Source: Synechococcales cyanobacterium CRU_2_2
Lineage (GTDB): Bacteria; Cyanobacteriota; Cyanobacteriia; PCC-9006; JAAUQQ01
Direction of reading: 5' to 3'
NCBI GenBank assembly: GCA_012034805.1
Contig: JAAUOP010000010.1
Span: 1-58,483 of the forward strand
DNA length: 58,483 nt
Shown: positions 26,588 to 35,746 of the stretch, in pieces
How positions within the stretch are numbered: position 1 is the first letter of the stretch
Layout: each line of letters begins with the position of its first letter
Position numbers and translations under genes: made by a program
The notes under the pieces: generated by a model
Told to the model about the DNA's origin: nothing
The model's database searches: none
The model's input: the letters and a program-made list of their open reading frames with translations, nothing else

Positions 26588-27064
26588 ATGGCAAATATTA
26601 CGGGAATCGTAGTCAACCTGCCCACCGGCGAGACGAAGGCGCTGGCCGATTATGGCGGCAAAGTTTTGTTGATTGTTAACGTCGCATCCTACTGTGGCTA
26701 CACCGCGCAGTACAAAGGCCTAGAAGCACTCTACCAAACCTACAAACCCCAGGGATTTGAGCTGCTGGCCTTTCCTTGTAATGACTTTGGAGCCCAGGAG
26801 CCGGATAGTCATGCGGCGATCGCCCAATTCTGCGCCATCAACTACGGCATCCAGTTTCCCCTGTTTGACAAGCTCCATGCCAAAGGCCCGGAGCAGTCGC
26901 CGCTCTACGGGGAACTGGTTCGCTATGATGACGAGCCCGTGGCCTGGAATTTTGAGAAGTTTCTGGTCGATCGCTCCGGCGAGGTAGTCGGTCATTTCAA
27001 GAGTGGAACCACGCCGGAGTCGGCGATTTTGACGGATGCCATTGAGCAGGCACTCGCCAGCTAG
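26588..27064 (+). CDS. Glutathione peroxidase-family thiol peroxidase
   Basis: A 158-residue Cys-type GPx that reduces peroxides, probably with thioredoxin. The peroxidatic Cys is residue 36 in VNVASYCGYT. The catalytic Gln lies in FPCNDFGAQEP (the usual NQF is NDF), and Trp/Asn in VAWNFEKFLVDR. A further Cys in IAQFCAINYGIQFP sits where the resolving Cys of non-animal GPx proteins lies. It is cytosolic, with no signal peptide. A clear GGAG precedes the ATG. Short tandem repeats flank it on both sides. Confidence 0.92.
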   Translation: MANITGIVVNLPTGETKALADYGGKVLLIVNVASYCGYTAQYKGLEALYQTYKPQGFELLAFPCNDFGAQEPDSHAAIAQFCAINYGIQFPLFDKLHAKGPEQSPLYGELVRYDDEPVAWNFEKFLVDRSGEVVGHFKSGTTPESAILTDAIEQALAS

Positions 27065-27100
27065 AACGGCCCAGCTAGAACGGCCCAGCTAGAACAGCCC
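27059..27100. repeat. Three 14-base tandem repeats after gpx
   Basis: AGCTAGAACGGCCC occurs twice and AGCTAGAACAGCCC once, spanning the stop codon of the peroxidase gene. A looser array of CTAGCCAGCCCCTA-like units lies before the same gene at 26420-26490. Confidence 0.8.
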
Positions 27101-27460
27101 TGGTAGAACCGTTCTAACCAAGTCGAGCAATTTGAGCTGGAAAACCAGCGATCGCAGTTCGGCATTGACGGGAAGCGGGCCGGTTTGGGCTTGGGTGAGC
27201 TGTTGTTCAAGGGCGGCATAGTCCTCGGGGGACAGGGGGCTGCCGTCCAAGGGCGATCGCCCCTCCAAAATCAGCTCCGTGCGCAGCACTTCTTCTGGGA
27301 TTTCTTCTGGGATTTCTTCTGGGATTTCGGCCTGAGCTGGCGTCTGGTTTTCCAGCTTGATAGTTGGCTTGATTTCCGCCAATGCCGGGGGGGCGATCGC
27401 ACTGGCGATCGCCGGAAACAGCAAGGCCCATAAAAGCCGGGTCAACAAAAGTCTGTGCAT
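27089..27460 (-). CDS. Small exported protein with IPEE repeats
   Basis: 123 residues. The signal peptide (LLLTRLLWALLFPAIASAIA) has cleavage near ALA. The mature part has three to four IPEE units (AEIPEEIPEEIPEEVLRTEL) coded by three 12-base repeats at 27290-27325, then an acidic helical segment (SPEDYAALEQQLTQAQ) and a hydrophobic end (LVFQLKLLDLVRTVLPGLF). I do not know the family. It lies 27 bases after devA on the same strand and may be the last gene of that operon. Confidence 0.65.
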   Translation of the reverse strand: MHRLLLTRLLWALLFPAIASAIAPPALAEIKPTIKLENQTPAQAEIPEEIPEEIPEEVLRTELILEGRSPLDGSPLSPEDYAALEQQLTQAQTGPLPVNAELRSLVFQLKLLDLVRTVLPGLF

Positions 27461-27486
27461 GGTTTTAGCCGGATTGGGGGTGGGCT

Positions 27487-28266
27487 CTAGCCAAAGGCCC
27501 CGGCCATATCGGAGCCGCGATCGCGATCCATCTCTTTCAAATACCCATCTTCCATGTACAAAATCCGATCTGCCACATCCAAAATCCGGTTGTCGTGGGT
27601 CACCAACAACACCGCAGACCCCTGCTGTTGGGCCAGCTGACGCATGATTTCAACCACCTCACGGCCCGATTTTTTATCCAAGGCCGCCGTGGGTTCGTCT
27701 GCCAAGACAATTTTGGGCTGGCCGACTAGGGCACGGGCGATCGCCACCCGCTGTTTCTGACCGCCGGAGAGCTGACTGGGATAATAATTTGCCCAATCCT
27801 TCAGTCCCACCGCATCGAGCATGTCCAGCGCGCGCAGCTTCTTCTCGCGGCTGCCGAGCTGGGGCTGCAAGTCGAGAGTCATTTGCACATTCTGTTGGGA
27901 GGTCAGGGCATTGAGCAAATTGTGCGCCTGAAAAATATAGCCAATGCTGCGGCGAAGGTTCACTAGTCTGCCGTTGTTCGCCTTATACAGCTCTTCTTGA
28001 AAGAGCTTTAAGCTGCCCTCTTGGGTCGATCGCAAGGCACCAATCAGCGTTAGCAGTGTCGTTTTGCCCGAGCCGGATGGCCCCATCAAAATCACCACTT
28101 CACCCGGTTCGATCCGAGCCGTAATGTCGAACAACACCTGCTTGCGCAACCGACCGCTGCCAAAGTAGTGATTGACGTGATCAATGGCAATGATCGGCTC
28201 AGCAGCAAGGCCAATAGGATCGAGGGCACGAGTCGTTTGCATAGGGATTTGCGTCGGGAAAATCAC
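27487..28266 (-). CDS. devA: DevA-type ABC transporter ATP-binding protein
   Basis: A 259-residue MacB/LolD-like nucleotide-binding subunit. Walker A is GPSGSGKTT, the Q loop lies in YIFQAHNLLNALT, the signature is LSGGQKQR, Walker B is IVLADEP, and the H loop is VTHDNRI. With DevB and DevC it forms a TolC-coupled exporter; in Anabaena the founding copy exports heterocyst glycolipids, while other copies serve other envelope substrates. It is the third gene of a minus-strand devB-devC-devA set, 29 bases after devC. In-frame ATGs at 28266 and 28242 are both possible starts. Confidence 0.92.
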   Translation of the reverse strand: MIFPTQIPMQTTRALDPIGLAAEPIIAIDHVNHYFGSGRLRKQVLFDITARIEPGEVVILMGPSGSGKTTLLTLIGALRSTQEGSLKLFQEELYKANNGRLVNLRRSIGYIFQAHNLLNALTSQQNVQMTLDLQPQLGSREKKLRALDMLDAVGLKDWANYYPSQLSGGQKQRVAIARALVGQPKIVLADEPTAALDKKSGREVVEIMRQLAQQQGSAVLLVTHDNRILDVADRILYMEDGYLKEMDRDRGSDMAGAFG

Positions 28267-28295
28267 GTTAGAAAATTCAGCCCAGAAAATTCAGC

Positions 28296-29450
28296 CTAGA
28301 AAATATCGGCAGGATCGGCTTCTTGAACCTTGCGGACGGCGATCGCCCCCGACACAATGCACATCACCATCGTCAAAACAAACACAAAAACCGCCCGATC
28401 CTGGGTCATATAAATCGGCAATGCCGTCGCCTTGTAGGTCATGCGATACACCCCAATCCCCAGAAAAAACGCCGGAATGAAGCCCAGGACCGACAAAATC
28501 ACCGCCTCTTGAAAAACAATCGACAACAAATAGACATTGCGGTAGCCCATGGCCTTCAGCGTGGCATATTCCGCCAGGTGGTCAGCCACATCGGTGTAGA
28601 GAATTTGGTAGACAATCACCGTGCCCACGACCCAACCAATGCCAGCACCCAGATTGAAAATAAAGCCGATCGCCGTACTCGTCTGCCAATACTTGCGCTC
28701 AAACGCGACAAACTCCTCCTTCGAAAACACCATCACATCCTGATTGGGCTTCGCAATCTCAGTTCGAATGGCCTGCAACACCTGGGCGAGATCAGCCCCC
28801 GGCTTGAGGCGAACCAGCCCTACATCCACCTTGCTCAAATCCCGCTTAAAAATGCGTTGAAAGTTCAGATCACTGGTGACCAGGTTGCCATCGGCCCCAA
28901 ACGAAGCCCCCAACGCAAAAATGCCGCCCACCTTCACCCGGCGTGAGTTCAGCTCGGTCTCAACGGTGCCATCGCGCGCAAACAGCGTCGCCACAGGCCC
29001 AAATTCATCTCGCGAGTCGCGATCGAACAGCACCACATCCTGCAACTTGATCGGATCCAAATTCGGCAACATCGACTTGGGGAACACCTGCCCCGCCGGA
29101 TCCAAACCCATGACAAAAATGCCGCGCGTGCCCTGCTTATCGGGATCCTTCCACAGTCCAAAACCCATGTAGATCGGCGTCACCGAAGCGACCCCATCCA
29201 CTCCCTGGGCCTGGAGCAGACGACGGCGCGAGAAACTATCCATCGCGATCAGCGAAGAGGACTGAGGGCTGACCAAAAAAACATCGCCCTCAAATGCCAG
29301 GTGAATGCGCACCGCACTTTCAAACAACGCATCGCGAAAGCCCAGCTGGACAAACATCAAAATTACGGCAAAGCCAATGCCCGCCAGAGCGACCAGCAGA
29401 CGAATCCGCTCGCGCATCAGTTGTAACCAAGCCAGCGGAATTGCGAACAT
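28296..29450 (-). CDS. devC: DevC-type ABC transporter permease
   Basis: A 384-residue MacB/FtsX-class permease. One N-terminal membrane helix (LLVALAGIGFAVILMFVQLG) is followed by a large periplasmic domain (residues ~50-260) and three C-terminal helices (FIFNLGAGIGWVVGTVIVYQ; VFQEAVILSVLGFIPAFFLG; FVFVLTMVMCIVSGAIAVRK). The sequence HLAEYATLKAMGYRN before the second helix is the FtsX family coupling region. It starts 2 bases after the devB stop, so translation is probably coupled. Confidence 0.92.
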   Translation of the reverse strand: MFAIPLAWLQLMRERIRLLVALAGIGFAVILMFVQLGFRDALFESAVRIHLAFEGDVFLVSPQSSSLIAMDSFSRRRLLQAQGVDGVASVTPIYMGFGLWKDPDKQGTRGIFVMGLDPAGQVFPKSMLPNLDPIKLQDVVLFDRDSRDEFGPVATLFARDGTVETELNSRRVKVGGIFALGASFGADGNLVTSDLNFQRIFKRDLSKVDVGLVRLKPGADLAQVLQAIRTEIAKPNQDVMVFSKEEFVAFERKYWQTSTAIGFIFNLGAGIGWVVGTVIVYQILYTDVADHLAEYATLKAMGYRNVYLLSIVFQEAVILSVLGFIPAFFLGIGVYRMTYKATALPIYMTQDRAVFVFVLTMVMCIVSGAIAVRKVQEADPADIF

Positions 29451-29452
29451 CT

Positions 29453-30764
29453 TTAGTTCGTGTCCTCCGGAGCAAGGATGCTCGGGCTAGGACGCCCAGC
29501 CTCGGAAGGAGCCGGACTGGCAGGAGCAGGCTTGAGAAAGCTGGGGGCGGGCGGGCCGGGGGAGGGGACGTCTGCCGTGTCGATGGTGACGTTGACCTGA
29601 AGATTCGTCAAAGTCGCCAGGGGGGTTGGGTCGTCTAGGCGAATTTCCACCTCCACCACACGGGCATCGGTGTCGGCCACCGGGTCAGACTCCAGGACAT
29701 CTTTTTTGTTGATTCTGAGGCCAATGGTCTTCACCCGACCGCTCAGGGGCTGGCTCAGTACCGAACTCGAGATCAAAGCCGCTTGTCCAGGGCGAATCTG
29801 GGGGATATCGGTTTCGTAAACCTCTGCCACCACATTCATCGCTTGGGTTTGACCCACATCTAAAATGCCCTGGGCACCCACGGCTTCGCCGTCTTCCGCG
29901 TGGATTTCGAGCACCTGCCATTAATGGGCGAGATCACCGCAGCCGTATTGAGTTCGACCCGAGCTCGTTCGAGCTGTACGAGGGCAGATTGCACCTGGGT
30001 CTGGGCTCGCACAATATCCTCGGGCCGGACTTGGCTGACGCTGCGCACCCGCTGGGCAGACTGTTCAATGCGTTTGATAGCTTGTTCGAGCTGTCGCTGG
30101 GCTTGCTCCACCTCGCGCTGGGCCTGTTCTAGCTCCCGCGTTTTACTCACGAGGGCTAGTTCTCGGGTATCAAGTTCGATCGCAGGCACGGCTCCCTGGC
30201 GAAAGAGCTGACGGTAGCGTCGGGCATCGCGGTCGAATTTGGCTGTTTCCGCTTCGATGCGCGCAGCATTGGCCCGAGCCGAATTCACCGCTGCCTCTTG
30301 CACCTGGGCTGCCGATCGCAACGCTTCCACATCTGAAATCTGGGCCTGAATATCGCTATTTTTTCGCCAGCTCTGACCTGGGCTAACTGGGCTTGGGTCT
30401 CTCGCACAACGGCTTCGGCTTGCAACACATCTGCCCGCAAGCCATCGTAGGAATCCATCACCGCCAGGGGCTGACCCTGCTTGACCCGATCGCCCTTTTT
30501 AACCAAGACTCGCAACACCCGAGAATTGCCCGAGTTGCGGCTGGATGGGGCGGCCATGCTATAAACACCACCATCGGGCTCAACGCGTCCAAGGGCGGTA
30601 ACCTCGCGGCGGACAGGCTCGACCACTGGCACGGCGTTCGGGTCTACCTTGGCCTGCCCTGAACGCAACATCATCCAGATGCCAAAGCCGACGATTCCGA
30701 GGGCAACAACGGAGAGGCCGGCAATCAGCAGACCCGATGACTTGGCGAGGCGTGGGGAACCCAT
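29453..30764 (-). pseudogene. devB: DevB-type HlyD periplasmic adaptor, two frameshifts
   Basis: A membrane-fusion protein: N-terminal helix (LLIAGLSVVALGIVGFGIWM), a lipoyl half-domain (VVEPVRREVTALGRVEPDGG; KKGDRVKQGQPLAVMDS) and a long coiled-coil hairpin (ELEQAQREVEQAQRQLEQAI). The second half-domain (VLEIHAEDGEAVGAQGILDV) and a Pro-rich tail follow. The frame breaks at the A6 run 30359-30364 (one A short) and near 29918 (one G short). Both repairs give perfect family continuity, so the gene is probably intact in the organism and co-expressed with devC and devA. Corrected length is about 437 residues. Confidence 0.88.
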
Positions 30765-31177
30765 AGGTTAATGCGGTGATTGCAGAAGGTGGGCCATGAT
30801 GCGGAACCGTGAACTGGCTGTTAACCGACCGCGTTACTAGCAAATTGTAATCATTATTTCGGTTTTCCGAGGGTGCTGGGGGTTGAGCAACCCTTGAACG
30901 GCCCGAATATCCGAATTTGAAATCTGAGACACTTGCTGCCAGTAAGCTAAACTCAGGGGCGTTTGGTCTGCTAACCTAGCATGTCTCAGCGCTGCCTCTG
31001 CTCAACACGATACTGGTCAACACGATACTGGCAAGATATCAACCCCAAGATATCAACCTCAAGCGGCGATCGCCCGCTTGAGTGATCAAGACCGAGATAC
31101 TTTTTGAGGTCTTGATCTGGCTGACCTTTTCCTTGGCTGGTATTCTCCCCTGCTGTTGCTTGGCTGTCTAATGGCCC
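30765..31177. other. 413-base divergent intergenic region (devB / sigma factor)
   Basis: Holds the start regions of the devBCA operon and the sigma-factor gene. It includes two paired short direct repeats at 31000-31055 (CAACACGATACTGG twice; AAGATATCAACC twice) and two strong hairpins at 31058-31117. No coding frame is supported. Confidence 0.55.
31058..31117. repeat. Two consecutive perfect hairpins before the sigma-factor gene
   Basis: Hairpin 1: CTCAAGCGG / CCGCTTGAG (31058-31066, 31074-31082) with a HIP1 octamer spanning the loop. Hairpin 2: GATCAAGACC / GGTCTTGATC (31084-31093, 31108-31117) with a 14-base loop. They end 60 bases before the ATG at 31178, so they may lie in its 5' leader. 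Neither is followed by a proper T run on the plus strand. Confidence 0.8.
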
Positions 31178-31858
31178 ATGAGTACTGTGCAAATCCCCCG
31201 CTTCCCCGAGGCTCATCATTCGCTCATTCAGCCCTTGGCCCAGATGAGCGATCCGGATCTGCTCACGCTATTTCAGCGCTATCCGGATCAAGGTCGCTAT
31301 TTCACGGCGTTGCTCTGTCGCTATACCCCGATTGTGTACACGCTGATTTGGCATTCCACGCGATCGGCGGTGCAGGCGGACTACCTGTTTGCCTTGACCT
31401 GGCGGCATATTTTCTATGAGATGGGGGGGCTAGATGTGCGGCAGTTGACGGCGACGACCAATCTGCAAACCTGGTTGATCAATCTCACCGCCCAATGCAT
31501 CAACCGCGCCAACCTGCCGCCGGTGGAAGAGATTCAATATTCGATTCAGGCGGCACCGCCGCCGCTGTGGTGCTATGTAGAACAAGCTCTTGAGGCGCTG
31601 CCCCCGCGCCAACGCTTGATTACGATTATGGCCCAGACCTACCATTGGAGCGAGACGCGGATTGCGGCTTATCTGCAAGCGGAGGGGGAAAATCTCTCAC
31701 CTGCGGAGATTAAGGCGTCGTTGCAGGAGGCCTATCGCCATTTGGAAACGGCGCTGCCAGCGGATTTGCGATCGATCTATTTTGATGAGCCCCTGCCAGA
31801 TCAAAATTCTGCCGTAGAAATGGGGAATTTTGAAGACATTGCTGAACTCATGCGATAG
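31178..31858 (+). CDS. Sigma-70 family (ECF-like) RNA polymerase sigma factor
   Basis: 226 residues. Region 2-like helices (DPDLLTLFQRYPDQGRYFTA; LLCRYTPIVYTLIWHST; QADYLFALTWRHIFYEM) are followed by a linker. A region 4-like part follows (EQALEALPPRQRLITIMAQT; YHWSETRIAAYLQAEGENLS; PAEIKASLQEAYRHLETALP). It matches a cyanobacterial family annotated as sigma-70 factors with weak helix-turn-helix similarity. The following TPR-protein gene starts 36 bases after the stop and is probably in the same operon. The ATG 31178 is good. Confidence 0.78.
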   Translation: MSTVQIPRFPEAHHSLIQPLAQMSDPDLLTLFQRYPDQGRYFTALLCRYTPIVYTLIWHSTRSAVQADYLFALTWRHIFYEMGGLDVRQLTATTNLQTWLINLTAQCINRANLPPVEEIQYSIQAAPPPLWCYVEQALEALPPRQRLITIMAQTYHWSETRIAAYLQAEGENLSPAEIKASLQEAYRHLETALPADLRSIYFDEPLPDQNSAVEMGNFEDIAELMR

Positions 31859-31894
31859 GTTAATTGGAGCTTTGGCAAGTTGAGGGATGTCGCG

Positions 31895-33010
31895 ATGGAG
31901 AGAAGTCTGATGTTCAAGTGTGGTGTAGAAAGACTGCAGGTTGGTCGGTTGGGTTTAGGTGCGATCGGCGCGATCGGCGCGATCGCCCTCTTGTCTGGCC
32001 CCGCAGCGGCTCAATTTACCCCTTCGGATCCGCTGCAGGCTCCGCTGCTGCCCAGCTTGGATCAGCAGCTTGCACCCCAGCTTAACAATGGCACCCGAGG
32101 TGAGTTGCGCGATCGCGCCGACCTCTTTATGGGCGAGGCGGCCAATCAAGTCCGTCGCGGCTTCCAGCGCAAGGCGATCGCCCTTTGGGAGCAAGCCTTT
32201 GACCTCTACCGCAAGGCTGGGGATACCCAAGGCATGGGGCTGTCCTTGGACTACATTGGCCTGACCTATGCCGACCTGGGGCTGATGGTGCCTGCGGAGG
32301 ATGCCCTGCGGCGACGGCTGGCGATCGCGCGCGATCGTGGCGATGTCCAAAGCCAGGTCTATGCCCTCAATAACGTTGGCACGGTGCTGATGAAGCGCGG
32401 TTTTGCCCCCGAAGCCGAAAAAACCTTCCAAGAAGCCCGACAAATTGCCCGCGACATTCGCCACCTCGAAGGTCAAGGCCTCTCCCTCAGCAACCTGGGC
32501 CTTGCCGCAGCCCGCCAGGGGGAACAGGGCCGCGCCGTCAAGCTCTACGAAAGCGCCCTTGCTTTCCGTCGCCAAACCCGCGATGCCGTGGGCGAGGCCA
32601 ATACCCTCAACAATCTGGGCGACGCCTACCAGGCCCTCGGCCTCTATCCAGACGCGGTGGGCACCTACGGCTCCGCTCTCAGCTTGGCTCGCCGCTCCCT
32701 CGACCAAACCAATCAGTTCCGCGCCATCGATGGCTTGGTGATTGCCCACCGCGACGCAGGCCGCGACACACGGGCGTTGGATCTGCTGGATACGCGCTTG
32801 CAGATTGCCCGAGAGCAAGACAATTTGCGCCAGCAGTTTGTGGCGGTACGCTCCTTGGCCGAGTTTTACCAGGGCAATGGCAACGAGGTGGCGGCCAAGA
32901 ATTTCTATCAGCGGGCGCTGTTGCTGGCCCAGGCTTTGGGCGATCGCATCGAAGAGGTGCGCCTCGTGGATCAAATCACCCAAATCGATTTTCCCAATCT
33001 CGTTCGCTGA
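31895..33010 (+). CDS. Exported tetratricopeptide repeat protein
   Basis: About 371 residues from ATG 31895. A hydrophobic leader (LGLGAIGAIGAIALLSGPAA) has cleavage near AAAQ, then at least six TPR units follow (ALWEQAFDLYRKAGDTQGMG; YALNNVGTVLMKRGFAPEAE; SLSNLGLAAARQGEQGRAVK; NTLNNLGDAYQALGLYPDAV). The repeats suggest a periplasmic scaffold or partner-binding protein. It follows the sigma factor, and a weak hairpin follows its stop. A TTG at 31880 and an ATG at 31910 are alternative starts. A long open frame on the opposite strand is a shadow of the repeats. Confidence 0.85.
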   Translation: MERSLMFKCGVERLQVGRLGLGAIGAIGAIALLSGPAAAQFTPSDPLQAPLLPSLDQQLAPQLNNGTRGELRDRADLFMGEAANQVRRGFQRKAIALWEQAFDLYRKAGDTQGMGLSLDYIGLTYADLGLMVPAEDALRRRLAIARDRGDVQSQVYALNNVGTVLMKRGFAPEAEKTFQEARQIARDIRHLEGQGLSLSNLGLAAARQGEQGRAVKLYESALAFRRQTRDAVGEANTLNNLGDAYQALGLYPDAVGTYGSALSLARRSLDQTNQFRAIDGLVIAHRDAGRDTRALDLLDTRLQIAREQDNLRQQFVAVRSLAEFYQGNGNEVAAKNFYQRALLLAQALGDRIEEVRLVDQITQIDFPNLVR

Positions 33011-33064
33011 GCCGAGTAGATTGGGTCGGTAGACGCGGAACGTTTTTTGATACAGATCGACAAT

Positions 33065-33101
33065 AAAGGGGGGGGAGGCTCAGGAAGGGTCTCTCCCCTT
33101 T
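33065..33101 (+). terminator. Possible terminator after the TPR gene
   Basis: AAAGGGG...CCCCTTT arms with a further GAG/CTC inside and a GC-rich loop, then AAAGTTTTG. The stem is imperfect and the T run is short. Confidence 0.4.
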
Positions 33102-33284
33102 AAAGTTTTGGGTTGTTTCCCCTTATTTTGTCGGTTTAGAGGCCACCGATCACTGCACAAGCCGTTAAAGTGGTCGTTATCCTCCCTTGTGATCTGACTC
33201 ACATCGGCGTTCGCGATCCGCGTCTGGGATGCATCTGGCTCGCTTCGATTGCCGCTTATTGCCCTTTGCTTCGGTGAACTTTCG

Positions 33285-35714
33285 GTGAGATACAACCCGG
33301 CCCCCCTAACCCAGGCCCCGAGCGCCGTTCAGACGTCCCTCTCTATCCAGGACGTCTTTGAGCAATTTAATCAGTCCCAGTCTCGGCTCGGTCAGTTTTT
33401 TGATGTGCCGCTGGACATGCTTTGCTGCCTCAATCGGGACGGCCAATTCCAAGCCGTGAGCTTCAGCTGGCTGCAGACCCTGGGCTGGCGGGCCGACGAC
33501 TTGCAAGGGCACTACTGGGGTGAGTGGGTGCATCCCCAGGATTTGCAAACCAGCTTGCTCCAACTCAATACGCTGATTAACCAGCGATCGGGTCGGCGGC
33601 AATATCGCTTTGACTGTCGATTTCGTCACCGGGATGGCAGCTACCGCTGGCTGGCCTGGAAACTGGTACCTTCGAGTGCCAGCCGTTCGGGGGTCTATGG
33701 CTGGGTTCAAGACATTACCGAGCAGAAGCTTGCTGAACCCCAGGGGTTTGAGCACAAAGATGAATTTCTCCAGCTGGCTGAGACCCTGCGAGACGTATTT
33801 TGGATTTACGACCCTGTTACCAACCAGCAACTCTACGTTAGTCCGGCCTATGAGCGGGTGTGGGGTCGTTCTTGCCAGAGCTTGTATGAAGATCCAGCCT
33901 CGCTGCAGGAGGCGATCCATCCCGACGATCGCGACTATGTTCAATCGGTCATGGACGAAACCGAAAACGCCTTGCTGACCGGTGGCGGCAACGGTTCGGT
34001 TTGTAGTGATTTGGAATACCGCATTGTGCGACCCGACCACGAGGTGCGCTGGATTCACGATCGCAGCTTCCCCCTGCTCGACAGCAACGGCAAAATTTAC
34101 CGCTTTATCGGCGTTGCCGAAGATATTACCGATCGCCGCCAGACCGAACAAGAGTGCGATCGCCTCTTCGCCCAAATCACCCAGCAAAACCAAACCCTCG
34201 AGCAACGCATCGCCCAACGCACCGCCGAGCTGCGGGCCATCATCGACGCCATCCCCGACCAGATTTGCGTGATCACCCGCGACCAGATGCGCATTGACTA
34301 TTGCAATGCCGCCTTTGTCGAAGCCCTCGAAGCCCCCGATCGCCAGTCCTTGGAAGGCAAGACGATCTACGAATGTTTCCCCCCCGACGAAGCCGAATAT
34401 TCTGCGGCACAAAATCATCAGGTGTTCAGCAGTGGCCATCCGCTCCAGGTGGAGGAGAGCCTCAACTGGGGCGGCCAGGTTCACCATCTCGATACCACGA
34501 AGGTTCCCCTGCACACCCCCCAGGGCGAGGTCTATGCGCTGGTCAGCGCCTCCCGTAATATCAGCGCCTTCAAAGCAGCAGAGGCAGAACTCCGCAACAG
34601 TCAGGCACAATTTCGGGCCATTTTTGAACAAGCGGCAGTGGGGATCAGCCTGGTGAGCCCAGACGGTAAGTTTTTGGCTGTGAACCAAAAGTTTTGTTCG
34701 TTACTGGGCTACAGTCAGGCGGAGTTGGGCGACATGACCTTCCAAGAGATTACCGACCCCCACCATTTGGAGGCGGATTTGAGCCAATATCATCGCCTAC
34801 TCAACGGTGAGATCAAGGCGTTTTCGCTCGAAAAATGCTTTATCCGCAAGGACGGTGGCCTGCAGTGGGCCGCGCTGACGGTGTCTGGGGTTTACGACGA
34901 AGCGGGCCAGATGAAGTATGACATTGGCGTGTTACAGGATATTAGCGATCGCAAACAAGGCGAGCAAGAAGTCGTCAAAGCCCTGGCCAAAGAACGCGAG
35001 CTGAACGAACTCAAGTCTCGGGTGATCTCGATGATCTCCCACGAATACCGCACCCCACTCACGGTGATTTTGTCCTCAACCGAGCTCTTGGAACGCTACG
35101 GCTACGACAATCCCAAGTGGAACGTCGCCCGTCGCCGGGTTCACTTCGAACGGATTGAAAACTCGGTCACCCACCTGACGGAGCTGGTCAATGATGTACT
35201 GTTTTTGAACCGAGCCGAGGCCGATCGCCTGGACTTTAATCCCGCTCCCTTGGATGTGGTGGGCTTCTTTAAGCAGCTCTTGCCAGAAATTCGCGACGCT
35301 GCGCTCAACAAAGTCGATCGCCGGGGCTCTCACCCCGTGAAGGTGTTTTATCCCAAGGGACGTCCGGTGGTTTGCATCGACAGTCGGCTGTTGCGGCACA
35401 TCGTCAGCAATTTGTTCTCCAATGCGGTGAAGTATTCGCCCGAAGGTGACTTGATCAAGATCTATGTTCGCTGTGTCACGGATGAATTGCAGTTTGTAAT
35501 TGCAGACCAGGGCATCGGCATTCCCGCCGCAGAGCAAGCCGGGCTGTTTGATTCCTTCCGCCGGGCTGCAAATGTCGGCACAATTCCGGGCACGGGGCTG
35601 GGCCTGTCGATCGTCAAGAAGTGCGTTGACATTCACCAAGGGCAGATCAAGGTGCGCAGCACTGCCAATCAGGGCACGCGCTTTAGCGTCTCCTTGCCTT
35701 CGTTTAGGGCGTGA
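33285..35714 (+). CDS. Multi-PAS sensor histidine kinase
   Basis: About 809 residues, with no membrane helix, so cytoplasmic. Four PAS/PAC units follow each other: VPLDMLCCLNRDGQFQAVSF; DVFWIYDPVTNQQLYVSPAY with RFIGVAEDITDRR; a third with DQICVITRDQMRIDYCNAAF; and a fourth with FEQAAVGISLVSPDGKFLAV. Then come HisKA with the phospho-acceptor His in SMISHEYRTPLTVI near residue 585 and HATPase_c (N box NLFSNAVKYS, G1 DQGIGIP, G2 GTGLGLSIVKK). No receiver is attached or adjacent, so the partner is elsewhere. The frame is open from TTG 33249; GTG 33285 is preferred but unsure. Confidence 0.88.
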   Translation: MRYNPAPLTQAPSAVQTSLSIQDVFEQFNQSQSRLGQFFDVPLDMLCCLNRDGQFQAVSFSWLQTLGWRADDLQGHYWGEWVHPQDLQTSLLQLNTLINQRSGRRQYRFDCRFRHRDGSYRWLAWKLVPSSASRSGVYGWVQDITEQKLAEPQGFEHKDEFLQLAETLRDVFWIYDPVTNQQLYVSPAYERVWGRSCQSLYEDPASLQEAIHPDDRDYVQSVMDETENALLTGGGNGSVCSDLEYRIVRPDHEVRWIHDRSFPLLDSNGKIYRFIGVAEDITDRRQTEQECDRLFAQITQQNQTLEQRIAQRTAELRAIIDAIPDQICVITRDQMRIDYCNAAFVEALEAPDRQSLEGKTIYECFPPDEAEYSAAQNHQVFSSGHPLQVEESLNWGGQVHHLDTTKVPLHTPQGEVYALVSASRNISAFKAAEAELRNSQAQFRAIFEQAAVGISLVSPDGKFLAVNQKFCSLLGYSQAELGDMTFQEITDPHHLEADLSQYHRLLNGEIKAFSLEKCFIRKDGGLQWAALTVSGVYDEAGQMKYDIGVLQDISDRKQGEQEVVKALAKERELNELKSRVISMISHEYRTPLTVILSSTELLERYGYDNPKWNVARRRVHFERIENSVTHLTELVNDVLFLNRAEADRLDFNPAPLDVVGFFKQLLPEIRDAALNKVDRRGSHPVKVFYPKGRPVVCIDSRLLRHIVSNLFSNAVKYSPEGDLIKIYVRCVTDELQFVIADQGIGIPAAEQAGLFDSFRRAANVGTIPGTGLGLSIVKKCVDIHQGQIKVRSTANQGTRFSVSLPSFRA

Positions 35715-35746
35715 AGTTGAAGTGATCCATCCCATCCGCAAGTTCG

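Noticed and set aside
31955..32983. A 342-codon frame on the minus strand opposite the TPR gene
   Set aside because: It mirrors TPR codons on the other strand, has no recognisable motif, and the plus frame has clear TPR units and a signal peptide.
33306..34688. A 460-codon minus-strand frame opposite the histidine kinase
   Set aside because: It is an antisense shadow of the PAS-coding sequence in GC-rich DNA, with no motif or ribosome site.
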